From NCBI RefSeq assembly GCF_020564625.1, contig NZ_JAJBZT010000004.1, positions 62,001 through 126,000 of the forward strand: a DNA stretch of 64,000 nucleotides, in the 5' to 3' direction. This DNA comes from Leeia speluncae (GTDB taxonomy: Bacteria; Pseudomonadota; Gammaproteobacteria; Burkholderiales; Leeiaceae). Below the pieces are notes generated by a model, which saw only the letters and a list, made by a program, of their open reading frames with translations, had not been told where the DNA came from and did not search any database. Made by a program: the position numbers and the translations under genes. Shown here piece after piece: positions 27,293 through 35,701 of the stretch; positions within the stretch are counted from its first letter, which is position 1, and every line of letters begins with the position of its first letter.

Positions 27293-27320
27293 TTTACAAC
27301 AAAAAAAGTTTTTTTATATT
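27293..27320 (+). promoter_or_regulatory. Possible sigma-70 promoter for gapA
   Basis: TTTACA (27293-27298) and TATATT (27315-27320) are separated by 16 bases in an A/T-rich stretch. Transcription from here would give gapA a leader of roughly 160 bases containing the hairpins listed separately. Confidence 0.35.
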
Positions 27321-27486
27321 GTAATTTGCCTACATTTGGTCTAAAGTTATCGTCAAACCCACCAAGAAGTGAATGATCTTTTCGATTGGCATTGGCCACT
27401 GTAAAGATCATGGATGTTTCAACACGACATCTATACTGAAACAGGCGCATGAGCGCAAAAAATAACACCAGCGAGTGGAGACGGTT
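27321..27486 (+). promoter_or_regulatory. Structured leader upstream of gapA
   Basis: The 310 bases between the sugar-binding protein and gapA hold no gene. In the gapA-proximal half there is a 9-bp inverted repeat ATGATCTTT / AAAGATCAT (27373-27411). Next come two overlapping, mutually exclusive pairings: GATGT/ACATC (27413-27431) and GTTTCA/TGAAAC (27416-27442). A small GCGC-ATGA-GCGC hairpin follows at 27445-27456. It resembles no riboswitch class I recognise. Confidence 0.35.
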
Positions 27487-28503
27487 ATGACAATCAGAGT
27501 TGCTATTAACGGATATGGCCGCATTGGCCGCAATGTTTTACGTGCTTTCTACGAAGGCGGTAAGAAACAAGATATTCAAATCGTTGCTATTAATGATCTA
27601 GGCAACGCTAATACAAATGCTCACTTAACTCAGTACGATACAACGCATGCCACTTTCCCAGGTACCGTATCGGTAGATGGTGAATACTTGGTGGTAAATG
27701 GTGATCGTATTCGTGTAACCGCAGTACGTAACCCAGCAGAATTACCTTGGAAAGAGTTGGACATCGATGTAGTAATGGAATGTACCGGTCTTTTCACTAG
27801 CAAAGAAAAAGCAGGTCTACACCTACAAGCTGGCGCTAAGAAAGTCATCATCTCTGCCCCTGGTGGTAAAGATGTGGATGCGACCATCGTTTACGGTGTA
27901 AACCACAACGTATTAAAAGCAACAGATACCGTTATTTCTAATGCGTCATGTACAACTAACTGTTTAGCGCCATTGGTTAAGCCATTGCATGAAAAATTAG
28001 GCGTGGTAAATGGTTTGATGACAACCGTGCATGCATTTACTAACGACCAAGTGCTGACAGATGTATATCACGAAGACTTGCGTCGTGCGCGCTCTGCGGT
28101 TTCTTCTATGATTCCAACCAAAACTGGTGCAGCTGCAGCCGTTGGTTTGGTATTGCCAGAACTAAATGGCAAATTAGATGGTTTCGCGATCCGCGTTCCA
28201 ACAATCAACGTTTCATTGGTTGATTTAACTTTTGTTGCTGCACGCGATACGACCGTTGAAGAAGTAAACAGCATTCTAAAAGCGGCCGCAGATGGCGAGC
28301 TAAAAGGTATTTTGGCCTACAACACCGCACCACTAGTGTCTGTAGACTTTAACCATAATTCACACTCTAGTATTTTTGACTCTACGCTGACAAAAGTTTC
28401 TGAAGGCAAACTAGTTAAAATTTCTAGCTGGTATGACAACGAGTGGGGCTTCTCTAACCGCATGTTGGATACTACCGTTGCACTAATGAAAGCTGCTGGC
28501 TAA
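27487..28503 (+). CDS. gapA: Glyceraldehyde-3-phosphate dehydrogenase, type I
   Basis: 338 residues. NAD-binding motif [15 protein letters not shown] (~6-20), catalytic Cys in [12 protein letters not shown] (~153-164), catalytic His in TVHAFTNDQ, and the substrate-binding segments [13 protein letters not shown] and [13 protein letters not shown]. It catalyses the phosphorylating oxidation step of glycolysis. The ATG at 27487 has GGAG eight bases upstream. Pyruvate kinase and methylglyoxal synthase follow on the same strand, making a lower-glycolysis block. Confidence 0.97.
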   Translation: MTIRVAINGYGRIGRNVLRAFYEGGKKQDIQIVAINDLGNANTNAHLTQYDTTHATFPGTVSVDGEYLVVNGDRIRVTAVRNPAELPWKELDIDVVMECTGLFTSKEKAGLHLQAGAKKVIISAPGGKDVDATIVYGVNHNVLKATDTVISNASCTTNCLAPLVKPLHEKLGVVNGLMTTVHAFTNDQVLTDVYHEDLRRARSAVSSMIPTKTGAAAAVGLVLPELNGKLDGFAIRVPTINVSLVDLTFVAARDTTVEEVNSILKAAADGELKGILAYNTAPLVSVDFNHNSHSSIFDSTLTKVSEGKLVKISSWYDNEWGFSNRMLDTTVALMKAAG

Positions 28504-28769
28504 ACCAGCCGTTCCTAGGTGTAGTTCTACACCATGAAACGTAGCACAACCGTGTTCACGAGTGGGGGGCGCAGGATGGTTTGTACTTCTGGGGGGAGGT
28601 ACTTCTGTCTTGTGCCCTTCCTTTTTTCTGTGATTAGGTATTTTGCACCGCAAAATGCATTTGTCACACGGCTGCGCTATAACCAAACCAGAACATCTAG
28701 ATTGATCCCTATTATTCAATTCGGAAAAGCCAATTCCTTTGGAGGCACGCGTTCAGCGTGATATCACCT
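28504..28769 (+). promoter_or_regulatory. gapA-pyk intergenic region with palindrome and G-tracts
   Basis: 266 bases without a convincing gene. It contains a short hairpin GGTGTAG/CTACACC right after gapA (28518-28533). Two G6 tracts lie at 28564-28569 and 28591-28596. A 9-base direct repeat GTACTTCTG occurs at 28583 and 28599. A perfect palindrome ATTTTGC-ACC-GCAAAAT sits at 28640-28656, and a -10-like TATAAC at 28678-28683. The palindrome just upstream of the -10-like box suggests a regulated pyk promoter; no good -35 element is evident. Confidence 0.4.
28741..28769 (+). promoter_or_regulatory. pyk ribosome-binding site separated from the ATG by a small hairpin
   Basis: GGAGG (28741-28745) is followed immediately by CACGC-GTTCA-GCGTG (28746-28760), a perfect 5-bp stem-loop, then nine bases and the ATG at 28770. 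Folding of the hairpin would bring the distance to normal. The alternative is that the GTG at 28758-28760, inside the right arm, is the start. Confidence 0.45.
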
Positions 28770-30251
28770 ATGTTAAGAAATACAAAAATTGTTGCAACAC
28801 TAGGCCCAGCAAGTTCTACCGAAGAAGTTTTGTCCAAGATGATCTTGGCCGGTGTAAATGTTGTACGTATCAATTTTTCTCATGGCAAAGCAGAAGATCA
28901 TATTGAACGTGTTCGTCTTGTCCGCGATATTGCCGCTCGTTTAGGCAAAGACGTTGGCGTCATGGCCGACTTACAAGGCCCTAAAATCCGTATTGGCACG
29001 TTTGCGAATGGCAAAATCCAGTTAGCCTCTGGTAGCAAATTCATTTTAGATGCGAACGCCACCGAAGGTGATGAAACCCGCGTTGGCCTAGATTACAAAG
29101 AACTAGTTAGCGATGTGAAAGCTGGCGATACACTATTACTGGATGATGGTCGTATCGAAATGAAAGTGGATGATGTCTTTGGCAGTGAAATCCACTGTTT
29201 TGTCGTGCATGGCGGCATCCTAAGTAATAAAAAAGGGATTAACAAATTGGGTGGCGGATTGTCTGCCCCTGCGCTAACCGCAAAAGACATGGACGATATC
29301 AAAACAGCCGTGTCATTCGAGGCGGATTTTGTTGCGGTGTCATTCCCTAAAAATGGTGCAGATATGTACATGGCAAGAGAGCTAATGCGTGCGGCAGGTG
29401 GACATGCATTAATGATTGCTAAAGTAGAACGTACTGAAGCCTTATATCAAAATCTAGAAGAGTTATTGGCTGCAAGTGATGGCGTGATGGTGGCGCGTGG
29501 TGATCTGGCTGTGGAAATTGGTGATGCTGCAGTGCCTGCTGCGCAAAAACGCCTGATTCGCATGGCACGCGAAATGAACAAGCTTTCTATCACTGCAACA
29601 CAGATGATGGAGTCAATGATTCAAAGCCCTGTGCCAACGCGCGCAGAAGTATCTGACGTAGCGAATGCGGTATTGGATGGAACAGATGCAGTGATGTTGT
29701 CTGCAGAAACTGCATCTGGACAATTCCCGGTTGAAACAGTGGAAACCATGGCTCGTATTTGTATCGAGGCAGAAAAATCTTCTGAAATTACGCTAGATAA
29801 AGAATTCTTAGATCGTACCTTTACCCGCATCGATCAATCAATCGCGATGGCTGCACTATTTACCGCGCATCATTTAAAGGTCAAAGCGATCGCCGCATTA
29901 ACCGAGTCTGGTTCTACCGCGTTGTGGATGAGTCGTTTAAATGCCGGTGTGCCAATCTATGCATTAACACCAAAAGAAAGTACACGCCGCCGTTTAGCGC
30001 TTTACCGTGATGTGAATACAATTTTGATGGAAACACAAGGCCATGACCGTGATTCTGTGTTGGCGCTAGCAGAGCAAAAGCTATTAGAAGCAGGTGTGGT
30101 AGAAATTGGCGATACAATCGTGTTAACGAATGGCGAGCCAATCGGCAAGCCTGGTGGCACTAACACATTAAAAATTGTGAAGGTTGGCTATTCTGAACCA
30201 AAAGCTTCAGAAGCAAAAAAGCCTGCACCGCGTAAAAAGCCAGCTGCTTAA
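28770..30251 (+). CDS. pyk: Pyruvate kinase
   Basis: 493 residues, phosphoenolpyruvate + ADP to pyruvate + ATP. Seen are [12 protein letters not shown] at the N-terminus, [22 protein letters not shown] (~64-75), the active-site signature ending in [20 protein letters not shown] and ATQMMESM. The B domain spans ~70-165 and the C domain starts near 345. An odd feature is a Lys/Pro/Ala-rich tail ([13 protein letters not shown]) after the last strand. Start is ATG 28770 or GTG 28758 (see the hairpin entry). mgsA follows 19 bases downstream. Confidence 0.96.
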   Translation: MLRNTKIVATLGPASSTEEVLSKMILAGVNVVRINFSHGKAEDHIERVRLVRDIAARLGKDVGVMADLQGPKIRIGTFANGKIQLASGSKFILDANATEGDETRVGLDYKELVSDVKAGDTLLLDDGRIEMKVDDVFGSEIHCFVVHGGILSNKKGINKLGGGLSAPALTAKDMDDIKTAVSFEADFVAVSFPKNGADMYMARELMRAAGGHALMIAKVERTEALYQNLEELLAASDGVMVARGDLAVEIGDAAVPAAQKRLIRMAREMNKLSITATQMMESMIQSPVPTRAEVSDVANAVLDGTDAVMLSAETASGQFPVETVETMARICIEAEKSSEITLDKEFLDRTFTRIDQSIAMAALFTAHHLKVKAIAALTESGSTALWMSRLNAGVPIYALTPKESTRRRLALYRDVNTILMETQGHDRDSVLALAEQKLLEAGVVEIGDTIVLTNGEPIGKPGGTNTLKIVKVGYSEPKASEAKKPAPRKKPAA

Positions 30252-30270
30252 TTCAATCAAGGTAAGTGAC

Positions 30271-30633
30271 ATGTCGACGATTGCATTAATTGCACATGAT
30301 AGAAAAAAAGATGACATGGTTGCCTTGGCTACTCGTTTCTCTTCCCAATTGGCCAAACACCAATTGGTGGGGACGGGGACAACAAGTGCTCGCATTCATG
30401 CCGCAACAGGCTTAAATGTCACCGCTTATATGTCTGGCCCCTTAGGAGGGGATCAGCAAATTGGTGGGTTGGTTGCGGAAGGTCGCGTCCATATGGTGAT
30501 CTTCTTGCGTGATCCAATGACACCGCAGCCCCATGAACCAGATATCACTGCCTTAATGCGCGTGTGCGATGTTCACAATGTCCCGCTTGCAACCAACTTA
30601 GCTGCAGCAGAAATTTTGTTGGACCAGATTTAG
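30271..30633 (+). CDS. mgsA: Methylglyoxal synthase
   Basis: 120 residues. Converts dihydroxyacetone phosphate to methylglyoxal, a bypass that relieves sugar-phosphate accumulation. [13 protein letters not shown] at the start, the phosphate-binding GTGTTSARI, the catalytic-Asp motif [10 protein letters not shown] and the [15 protein letters not shown] motif are all present. The true start is the ATG at 30271 (AAGGTAAG upstream); the frame is open further back into pyk. Directly downstream of pyk, so glycolytic overflow and its bypass are probably co-transcribed. Confidence 0.96.
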   Translation: MSTIALIAHDRKKDDMVALATRFSSQLAKHQLVGTGTTSARIHAATGLNVTAYMSGPLGGDQQIGGLVAEGRVHMVIFLRDPMTPQPHEPDITALMRVCDVHNVPLATNLAAAEILLDQI

Positions 30634-30660
30634 CCTTAGCATTATCTAAAATAATATGAA

Positions 30661-30696
30661 TGGCGAAATAGCAATTTAAACCGCTATTTCGCCATT
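30661..30696 (+). terminator. Terminator after mgsA
   Basis: A 12-bp perfect stem TGGCGAAATAGC / GCTATTTCGCCA with a ten-base loop, followed by TTTGTGTTTGTG. It closes the gapA-pyk-mgsA block. The remaining 150 bases to the next gene are A/T-rich with no recognised element. Confidence 0.75.
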
Positions 30697-30848
30697 TGTG
30701 TTTGTGCTTGATATGCATCAATTCCACATATACCCATTTCTTTTACAGTTCATTTCCTAAAATACATTCCAAATTTCTCATCTATTCCAAGCAAATTTCA
30801 TAAATTTCTACTATCCTTTGGATGAGTACTGGAGCAAGGTAAAGTGAG

Positions 30849-31454
30849 ATGAAAAAGCATCAGAAGAATGCCGCCGAGGATTTGCTAGATATCGTTCATC
30901 TCAATGAAGGTATTAAGCAAGTGGTAGTCATCGCTTTTCACATCAACTTGATGGCGTTAAATGCCATCTTGCTTGCCAATAGAGCGGGGAAAATTGCACT
31001 TGGCTTTGGCGTCATTTCAAAAGAACTACGCGTACTCGCTGTAGAGTTAACGCAATTAATGCATGCGTTAAAAGCGGAGGCGCATGACTCGGTCAACTGC
31101 ATTACAGTACTTCTTAGACAAGAGCGCAGACGCTTGCTGTTAACGGCTGCTCAATCTCAAGTGACCAATCACACATCTGCACTTGCCGGTGTGATTGAAA
31201 GCCATGCTGCGTATCGTGATGAGCAGGTTGTTCGGATCAAACATCTACGCAATGAATTACTTGGTAAATTAATGGATGCAAGACGCATCTGCCAGTTTGG
31301 AATTGCCATTTCAAGATCCGCAAAAATTGAAGCCGCTTATGGTGGTTCGTTTAGCCAGCAGCTAAAAGAAGTGTCTACCGACTTTGATCAAAATATTCAT
31401 GCCATCCTGCCCGCACTGGATGTCTTATGTAACACCCTAGAGGATAATCAATGA
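30849..31454 (+). CDS. Small chemoreceptor-like protein with degenerate signalling tip
   Basis: 201 residues, predicted soluble and mostly helical. Residues ~29-66 align with the hairpin tip of methyl-accepting chemotaxis proteins: IAFHINLMALNAILLANRAG then LGFGVISKELRVLA, against the consensus [34 protein letters not shown]. The hydrophobic pattern and the RAG are kept, but the Glu of AAIEAA, the Glu after RAG (now Lys) and the following Arg (now Leu) are lost. There is no membrane segment or sensor domain. The stop overlaps the start of the ODP-type protein by four bases (ATGA), so the two are coupled and probably act together. I infer a receptor-derived adaptor that takes its signal from the partner. 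Whether it still binds CheA/CheW is uncertain. Confidence 0.72.
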   Translation: MKKHQKNAAEDLLDIVHLNEGIKQVVVIAFHINLMALNAILLANRAGKIALGFGVISKELRVLAVELTQLMHALKAEAHDSVNCITVLLRQERRRLLLTAAQSQVTNHTSALAGVIESHAAYRDEQVVRIKHLRNELLGKLMDARRICQFGIAISRSAKIEAAYGGSFSQQLKEVSTDFDQNIHAILPALDVLCNTLEDNQ

Positions 31455-32200
31455 AGCAGGCAAAGACGATCTTCCAACAAGGAAACCACTCGTGGACAAT
31501 TATTGCCCGCGATCCTAGTAAGTTTGGTTACATCATTGATACCAATGAATACTTAATCACCTCTGGAAACGATACGCTACTCACAGACCCAGGCGGCAGT
31601 GAGATTTTCCCTGCGGTGTTCTCTGCTATTTGCACTGTAATCGACCCTCTCGGTATCAAGGCGCTATTCGCCTCTCACCAAGATCCAGACATTATTTCAT
31701 CACTAGGCTTGTGGCTAGACTTTAATCCGAAGTTGCGTTGTTATACCAGCCGCTTATGGACTGGATTTATTCCTCACTTTGGTGGTGATGATAAAACGTT
31801 AATTGGTATTCCTGATGAGGGCATGACCTTATCGCTTGGCGAGTTAAGTGTCGAAGTTGTTCCCGCGCACTACCTACACTCATCAGGCAATATGCAGTTA
31901 TATGATCCAGTGGCAAAAATTTTATTCTCTGGAGATGTTGGTGCGGCATTGATGCCTGATGATCAAAATGAAATGTATGTAAGCAATTTTGATCGCCATA
32001 TTGAGTTTGCAAGAGGATTTCATCAACGCTGGATGGGGTCTGCAGAAGCGAAGCTAGACTGGTGTGAGCGAGTTGCTGCATTAGATATCGATATGATGTG
32101 CCCACAGCATGGCGCCATTTACCAAGGGGCCGATGTGATGCGTTTTATCAATTGGTTTGCAGAGTTGCCAATAGGCTTGCAGACGTTTAAAAAGAAATAA
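31451..32200 (+). CDS. ODP-type metallo-beta-lactamase-fold protein (putative di-iron oxygen sensor)
   Basis: 249 residues of the flavodi-iron-related metallo-beta-lactamase fold, without the flavodoxin domain. Metal ligands visible are H76-x-D78-x-D80 in SHQDPDI, His140/143 in PAHYLHSSGN, Asp162 in FSGDVGA and His220 in CPQHGAIY. The position after D80 that is His in most metallo-beta-lactamases is Ile81, as in flavodi-iron-like ODP domains. ODP proteins with a di-iron centre are known to sense O2 or peroxide for chemotaxis in spirochaetes. Here the gene is coupled by a four-base overlap to a receptor-tip-like protein. Function as an oxygen/redox input is an inference; a hydrolase role cannot be excluded. 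Confidence 0.78.
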   Translation: MKQAKTIFQQGNHSWTIIARDPSKFGYIIDTNEYLITSGNDTLLTDPGGSEIFPAVFSAICTVIDPLGIKALFASHQDPDIISSLGLWLDFNPKLRCYTSRLWTGFIPHFGGDDKTLIGIPDEGMTLSLGELSVEVVPAHYLHSSGNMQLYDPVAKILFSGDVGAALMPDDQNEMYVSNFDRHIEFARGFHQRWMGSAEAKLDWCERVAALDIDMMCPQHGAIYQGADVMRFINWFAELPIGLQTFKKK

Positions 32201-32217
32201 GCAGTTATCCAGTTTTC

Positions 32218-32255
32218 AATAACAAAAAACCGGCGAGCGCCGGTTTTTTGTTATT
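32218..32255. terminator. Bidirectional terminator, 18-bp stem
   Basis: Perfect 18-bp stem (32218-32235 with 32238-32255) and a two-base loop, GC core CCGGCG flanked by A6/T6. It serves both the ODP gene and the converging aldehyde dehydrogenase gene, whose stop codon lies in the right arm. Confidence 0.95.
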
Positions 32256-33618
32256 CACGAATCCAAACAGAGCGAATATTTGTGAACTCTCTTAAGCCAA
32301 ACCGAGAAAGCTCGCGCCCATAACCAGATGCTTTCACTCCACCAAAAGGTAGGCGGTTGTTAGATCTTAATTGGCCGTTCACATAGCCCATCCCAGAATC
32401 TACTTGGCTGATAAATCGCTCCGCTCTTTCTATGTCTTTACTCCAAACCACAGCGCCTAAGCCGTAGCGAGTATCGTTAGCAATTCGGAGTGCATCTGCT
32501 TCATCATTGGCGCGCAAGATCGTGGCCACTGGGCCGAACAACTCCTCAAAATAGGCGGATGCATTGGTTGGGACATGATCTAGCACCACTGGCGCATAGT
32601 AGTAGCCAGCATCTGGAATAGTTGCAGAGGTAGACACTTGCTCTGCTCCTGTGGCGATACTTGCGGCTACTTGTCGATTCAGCTTGTCTCTCAAGTCTTT
32701 TCTTGCCATGGGACCGACGTTTGTCGCTTCTGCAAATGGGTCCCCCACCTGCATAGCATTAATCTTTTGCGTTAACAAGCTAACAAACTCATCGGCAATT
32801 TCTGGCACAACAATCATTCGCTTTGCTGCTGTACAGGCTTGTCCTGCATTGATAAACCTTGCTGCAATCGCTTGGTCCACTGCAGGGCTAATATCTGCAT
32901 CGGCCAATACAATCCAAGGGTCAGAACCACCTAGCTCTAAGACAGATTTCTTTAAATATTGGCCTGCTGTGGCGGCAACTAATCTACCCACTGTTTCAGA
33001 GCCTGTAAAAGAAATTGCTCTAACAGACGGGTGAGCAATGATCCGGTCTACATCATCGTTTTCTGCAAAAATATTCCGGAAAACGCCTTCTGGCAAACCA
33101 GACTCGACAAATACCTCTTCGATTGCCTGCGCGCACTGCGGGACATTGGCCGCATGCTTTAGCAAACAGGCATTGCCTGCCAGTAATGCAGGGACAGCAA
33201 AACGAAACACCTGCCAAAATGGGTAGTTCCAAGGCATGACGCCTAGCACAGTACCTAGTGGTGGGTAGCAAACATAGCCTCTGCCATGTGGTAGTTCGAC
33301 CGGCTCATTGCCTAACATGCTGCCGGCTTCTGCAGCATAAAAGCGGGCAAGATCAGCGCACTTGTCAACTTCTGCTAGCGACTCACTCCAGCGCTTACCC
33401 ATTTCTACGCTCATTAACCTTGCGTATTTTTCTTTATGTTCAGATAGGTGTTTGGCAACACTCAGCAGGGCGTCACATCGCGATGCTAAGGTAAAACTAG
33501 CCCATTGTTTTTGAACCGATGCGGTTTTTTCAATGAGCAAAGGAATGGCTGCGGATGGAATCGTTTCAAATCTCGCCAATAATTCTTCTGTTGCCGGGTT
33601 CCGGCTTTCATATGGCAT
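32251..33618 (-). CDS. NAD(P)+-dependent aldehyde dehydrogenase, succinate-semialdehyde type (Sad-like)
   Basis: 455 residues of the ALDH superfamily. MPWNYPFWQVFRFA (cofactor/catalytic Asn), FTGSETVGR, the general-base Glu in LELGGSDPW and the nucleophile Cys in GQACTAAKR are all present, as is the PFGGVKASGYGREL C-terminal signature. The overall length and MPYESRNPAT start resemble the Sad/YneI group of succinate-semialdehyde dehydrogenases. Substrate is by resemblance only; no GABA or putrescine pathway genes are adjacent. It diverges from slt across about 110 bases. Confidence 0.87.
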   Translation of the reverse strand: MPYESRNPATEELLARFETIPSAAIPLLIEKTASVQKQWASFTLASRCDALLSVAKHLSEHKEKYARLMSVEMGKRWSESLAEVDKCADLARFYAAEAGSMLGNEPVELPHGRGYVCYPPLGTVLGVMPWNYPFWQVFRFAVPALLAGNACLLKHAANVPQCAQAIEEVFVESGLPEGVFRNIFAENDDVDRIIAHPSVRAISFTGSETVGRLVAATAGQYLKKSVLELGGSDPWIVLADADISPAVDQAIAARFINAGQACTAAKRMIVVPEIADEFVSLLTQKINAMQVGDPFAEATNVGPMARKDLRDKLNRQVAASIATGAEQVSTSATIPDAGYYYAPVVLDHVPTNASAYFEELFGPVATILRANDEADALRIANDTRYGLGAVVWSKDIERAERFISQVDSGMGYVNGQLRSNNRLPFGGVKASGYGRELSRFGLREFTNIRSVWIRE

Positions 33619-33729
33619 TGTGTTATCCTTACAACTTATTCTTGGTTTTACTGTCTACCTAATAGCAAGGGCGGTATTGCCTGCTACGCATTTGACAATC
33701 CAACCCAATCTGCAAAAAGACGTTCGCTT

Positions 33730-35658
33730 ATGAAATCTGCTGTCTATTCTACTCGTATTCCTTTATTCGGGGCGCTACTGCTTGCTGCCAATTTGTCCAT
33801 AGCAGGTGTTCCGGAGGATTTGGCGCAGGCAAAAGCCGCATTTCGCGCAAAAGATGTGAATAAACTCACTCAATTGTCCGCTAAGTTAGATGGAACGATA
33901 TTTGCGGCCTACCCAAGATACTGGCTGTTGTCGATTAATATGGACAACAATACAGATGAACAGATTTTGTCATTTCAAAAGCAGTTTTCAGATACGCCAT
34001 TAGCTGAACGTTTAAAAAGTGATTGGCTGAGCTATCTAGGCCGTCGACAACAATGGCAAAAGTTGCTAACAAACTATAACGGTTTTGGAACAGAAACCTT
34101 AGACCTAACCTGCTATCGGACGCAAGCTAGGTTACAAACCGAAGGTCGAATTGATACTGCAGAGGTGAAAAGTATTTGGTTGTCTGGCGATGATCAACCA
34201 AATAGCTGCCTAGATTTATTTTCAACCCTGCAGCAAAAAAATGTATCAATCGTCAATGACCCATGGCTAAGAATGAGAATGGCGTTACGGAGTGGGCGTG
34301 TCAGTAAATCGGACAACTTAGATGCTGCAAGAGAAGCGAATCGCTTTTTGCCTGCCAATGAGCAATTAAACATTACGCAACTAACGCAGATTTACCAATC
34401 ACCCCAAAAGTGGCTAGATAAATTAGACGCGCTACCAAGTAATGTCGCAGCAAAAGAAACCACTTTTTTTGCCCTTAACCGCTTGGCAATGAATGATCCC
34501 GATGCCGCGGCGAGCAAGTGGAAGCAAATTCAAATAGGTGCTTCGCAAGATGATATTCGTTATGGTTGGAGCGTCGTTGCTTATTGGGCGGCCTACAAAC
34601 TTTCTCCGATGGCGGACGATTGGTTTAAGCTGACGAATAATCAGCAATTGTCAGATGATCAGTTGGCTTGGAAGGCAAGGGCGGCGATGCGATCCAAGGA
34701 TTGGGAGATGTTGCTATCTACAATCAATGCAATGCCTGCAAAACAAGCATCAGACCCATCTTGGCGCTATTGGAAAGCGAGAGCTTTTGCCCAATTGGGT
34801 AAGTTGGACGAGTCACGAGACTTGTATGCTGTGCTATCTAAAGAATATAACTTCTATGGTTTGTTAGCAGCAGAAGAACTTGGTCAAGCAAATCTAGACC
34901 TGAAAGATCAATATAAACCAACTGAAAATGACATTAAGCAAGTGTCTCAGCTGCCGGCCATTCAACGCGGTTTGCAACTGTATCAAATGGATTGGAAGAC
35001 AGAGGCTAACAGAGAGTGGCTGTTAGTCATGCGAACCATGGATGATAAACAGTTAATTGCCGCAGCAGAATTGGCTAAACGCAATAACTGGTATGACCGT
35101 GCAATTAATACGGCGGAAAGAACGCGTTCATTACATAACTTCACTTTGCGTTTCTTAAGCCCGTATCGCGAAGTGATGAAAAGCCAAACTAAACAAGTGG
35201 GGTTAGATGAATCTTGGGTGTTTGGACTCATTCGCCAAGAAAGCCGATTTGCCTCTGTTGCGAAGTCTGTTGTCGGAGCGGCTGGTTTAATGCAATTAAT
35301 GCCAACGACCGCTACATGGATTGCCAAACGAATTGGCTTTGAAAGTTACAATCCAAAAGCGATTCATGACATTGAGACGAATGTGTTGCTAGGGACTAGT
35401 TACTTGAAATATGTATTAGATAGTCTAGGCCATCCAGTACTAGCGACTGCCGCATACAATGCTGGTCCCGGCCGCGCACGCGCTTGGTTAGGTTTAACGC
35501 CGTTGGAAGGGACAATCTATACCGAGAATATCCCATTTGATGAAACACGGGATTATGTGAAGAAGGTGATGTCAAATGCCGTCTACTACGCGGCTGTATT
35601 GGGCGACCCATACGTGAGCTTGAAGCGCCGTATGGGGGTTATGCCTGCGAAGCAATAA
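33730..35658 (+). CDS. slt: Soluble lytic murein transglycosylase
   Basis: 642 residues. It has a signal peptide (~1-26, ending SIAG), a long alpha-helical superhelix region (~30-440) of the Slt70 U/L type, and a C-terminal SLT goose-lysozyme-like domain (~480-620). The catalytic Glu is in GLIRQESRFASVAKS, followed by GAAGLMQLMPTTA and AAYNAGPGRARAW. It cleaves glycan strands in the periplasm to anhydro-muropeptides, which after uptake would be substrates for the AmpD encoded earlier in the window. Confidence 0.95.
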   Translation: MKSAVYSTRIPLFGALLLAANLSIAGVPEDLAQAKAAFRAKDVNKLTQLSAKLDGTIFAAYPRYWLLSINMDNNTDEQILSFQKQFSDTPLAERLKSDWLSYLGRRQQWQKLLTNYNGFGTETLDLTCYRTQARLQTEGRIDTAEVKSIWLSGDDQPNSCLDLFSTLQQKNVSIVNDPWLRMRMALRSGRVSKSDNLDAAREANRFLPANEQLNITQLTQIYQSPQKWLDKLDALPSNVAAKETTFFALNRLAMNDPDAAASKWKQIQIGASQDDIRYGWSVVAYWAAYKLSPMADDWFKLTNNQQLSDDQLAWKARAAMRSKDWEMLLSTINAMPAKQASDPSWRYWKARAFAQLGKLDESRDLYAVLSKEYNFYGLLAAEELGQANLDLKDQYKPTENDIKQVSQLPAIQRGLQLYQMDWKTEANREWLLVMRTMDDKQLIAAAELAKRNNWYDRAINTAERTRSLHNFTLRFLSPYREVMKSQTKQVGLDESWVFGLIRQESRFASVAKSVVGAAGLMQLMPTTATWIAKRIGFESYNPKAIHDIETNVLLGTSYLKYVLDSLGHPVLATAAYNAGPGRARAWLGLTPLEGTIYTENIPFDETRDYVKKVMSNAVYYAAVLGDPYVSLKRRMGVMPAKQ

Positions 35659-35669
35659 AGCCGTTACTG

Positions 35670-35701
35670 ATCGGGCGGCTAAGCCGGTTTAGCTGCCCGA
35701 T
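35670..35701. terminator. Convergent hairpin between slt and MFS gene
   Basis: 13-bp stem ATCGGGCGGCTAA / TTAGCTGCCCGAT with one G-U pair and a six-base loop. It contains the MFS stop codon; T-tracts are weak. Confidence 0.6.

Noticed and set aside
28534-28761. 75-codon frame in the gapA-pyk gap
   Set aside because: Its translation is low-complexity and it overlaps the palindrome, promoter-like box and pyk ribosome-binding site; no family resemblance.
30849-31454. Treating the small receptor-like gene as a decayed pseudogene fragment
   Set aside because: It has an intact frame, own ribosome-binding site and a precise four-base overlap with the next gene, which argues for selection on the pair.
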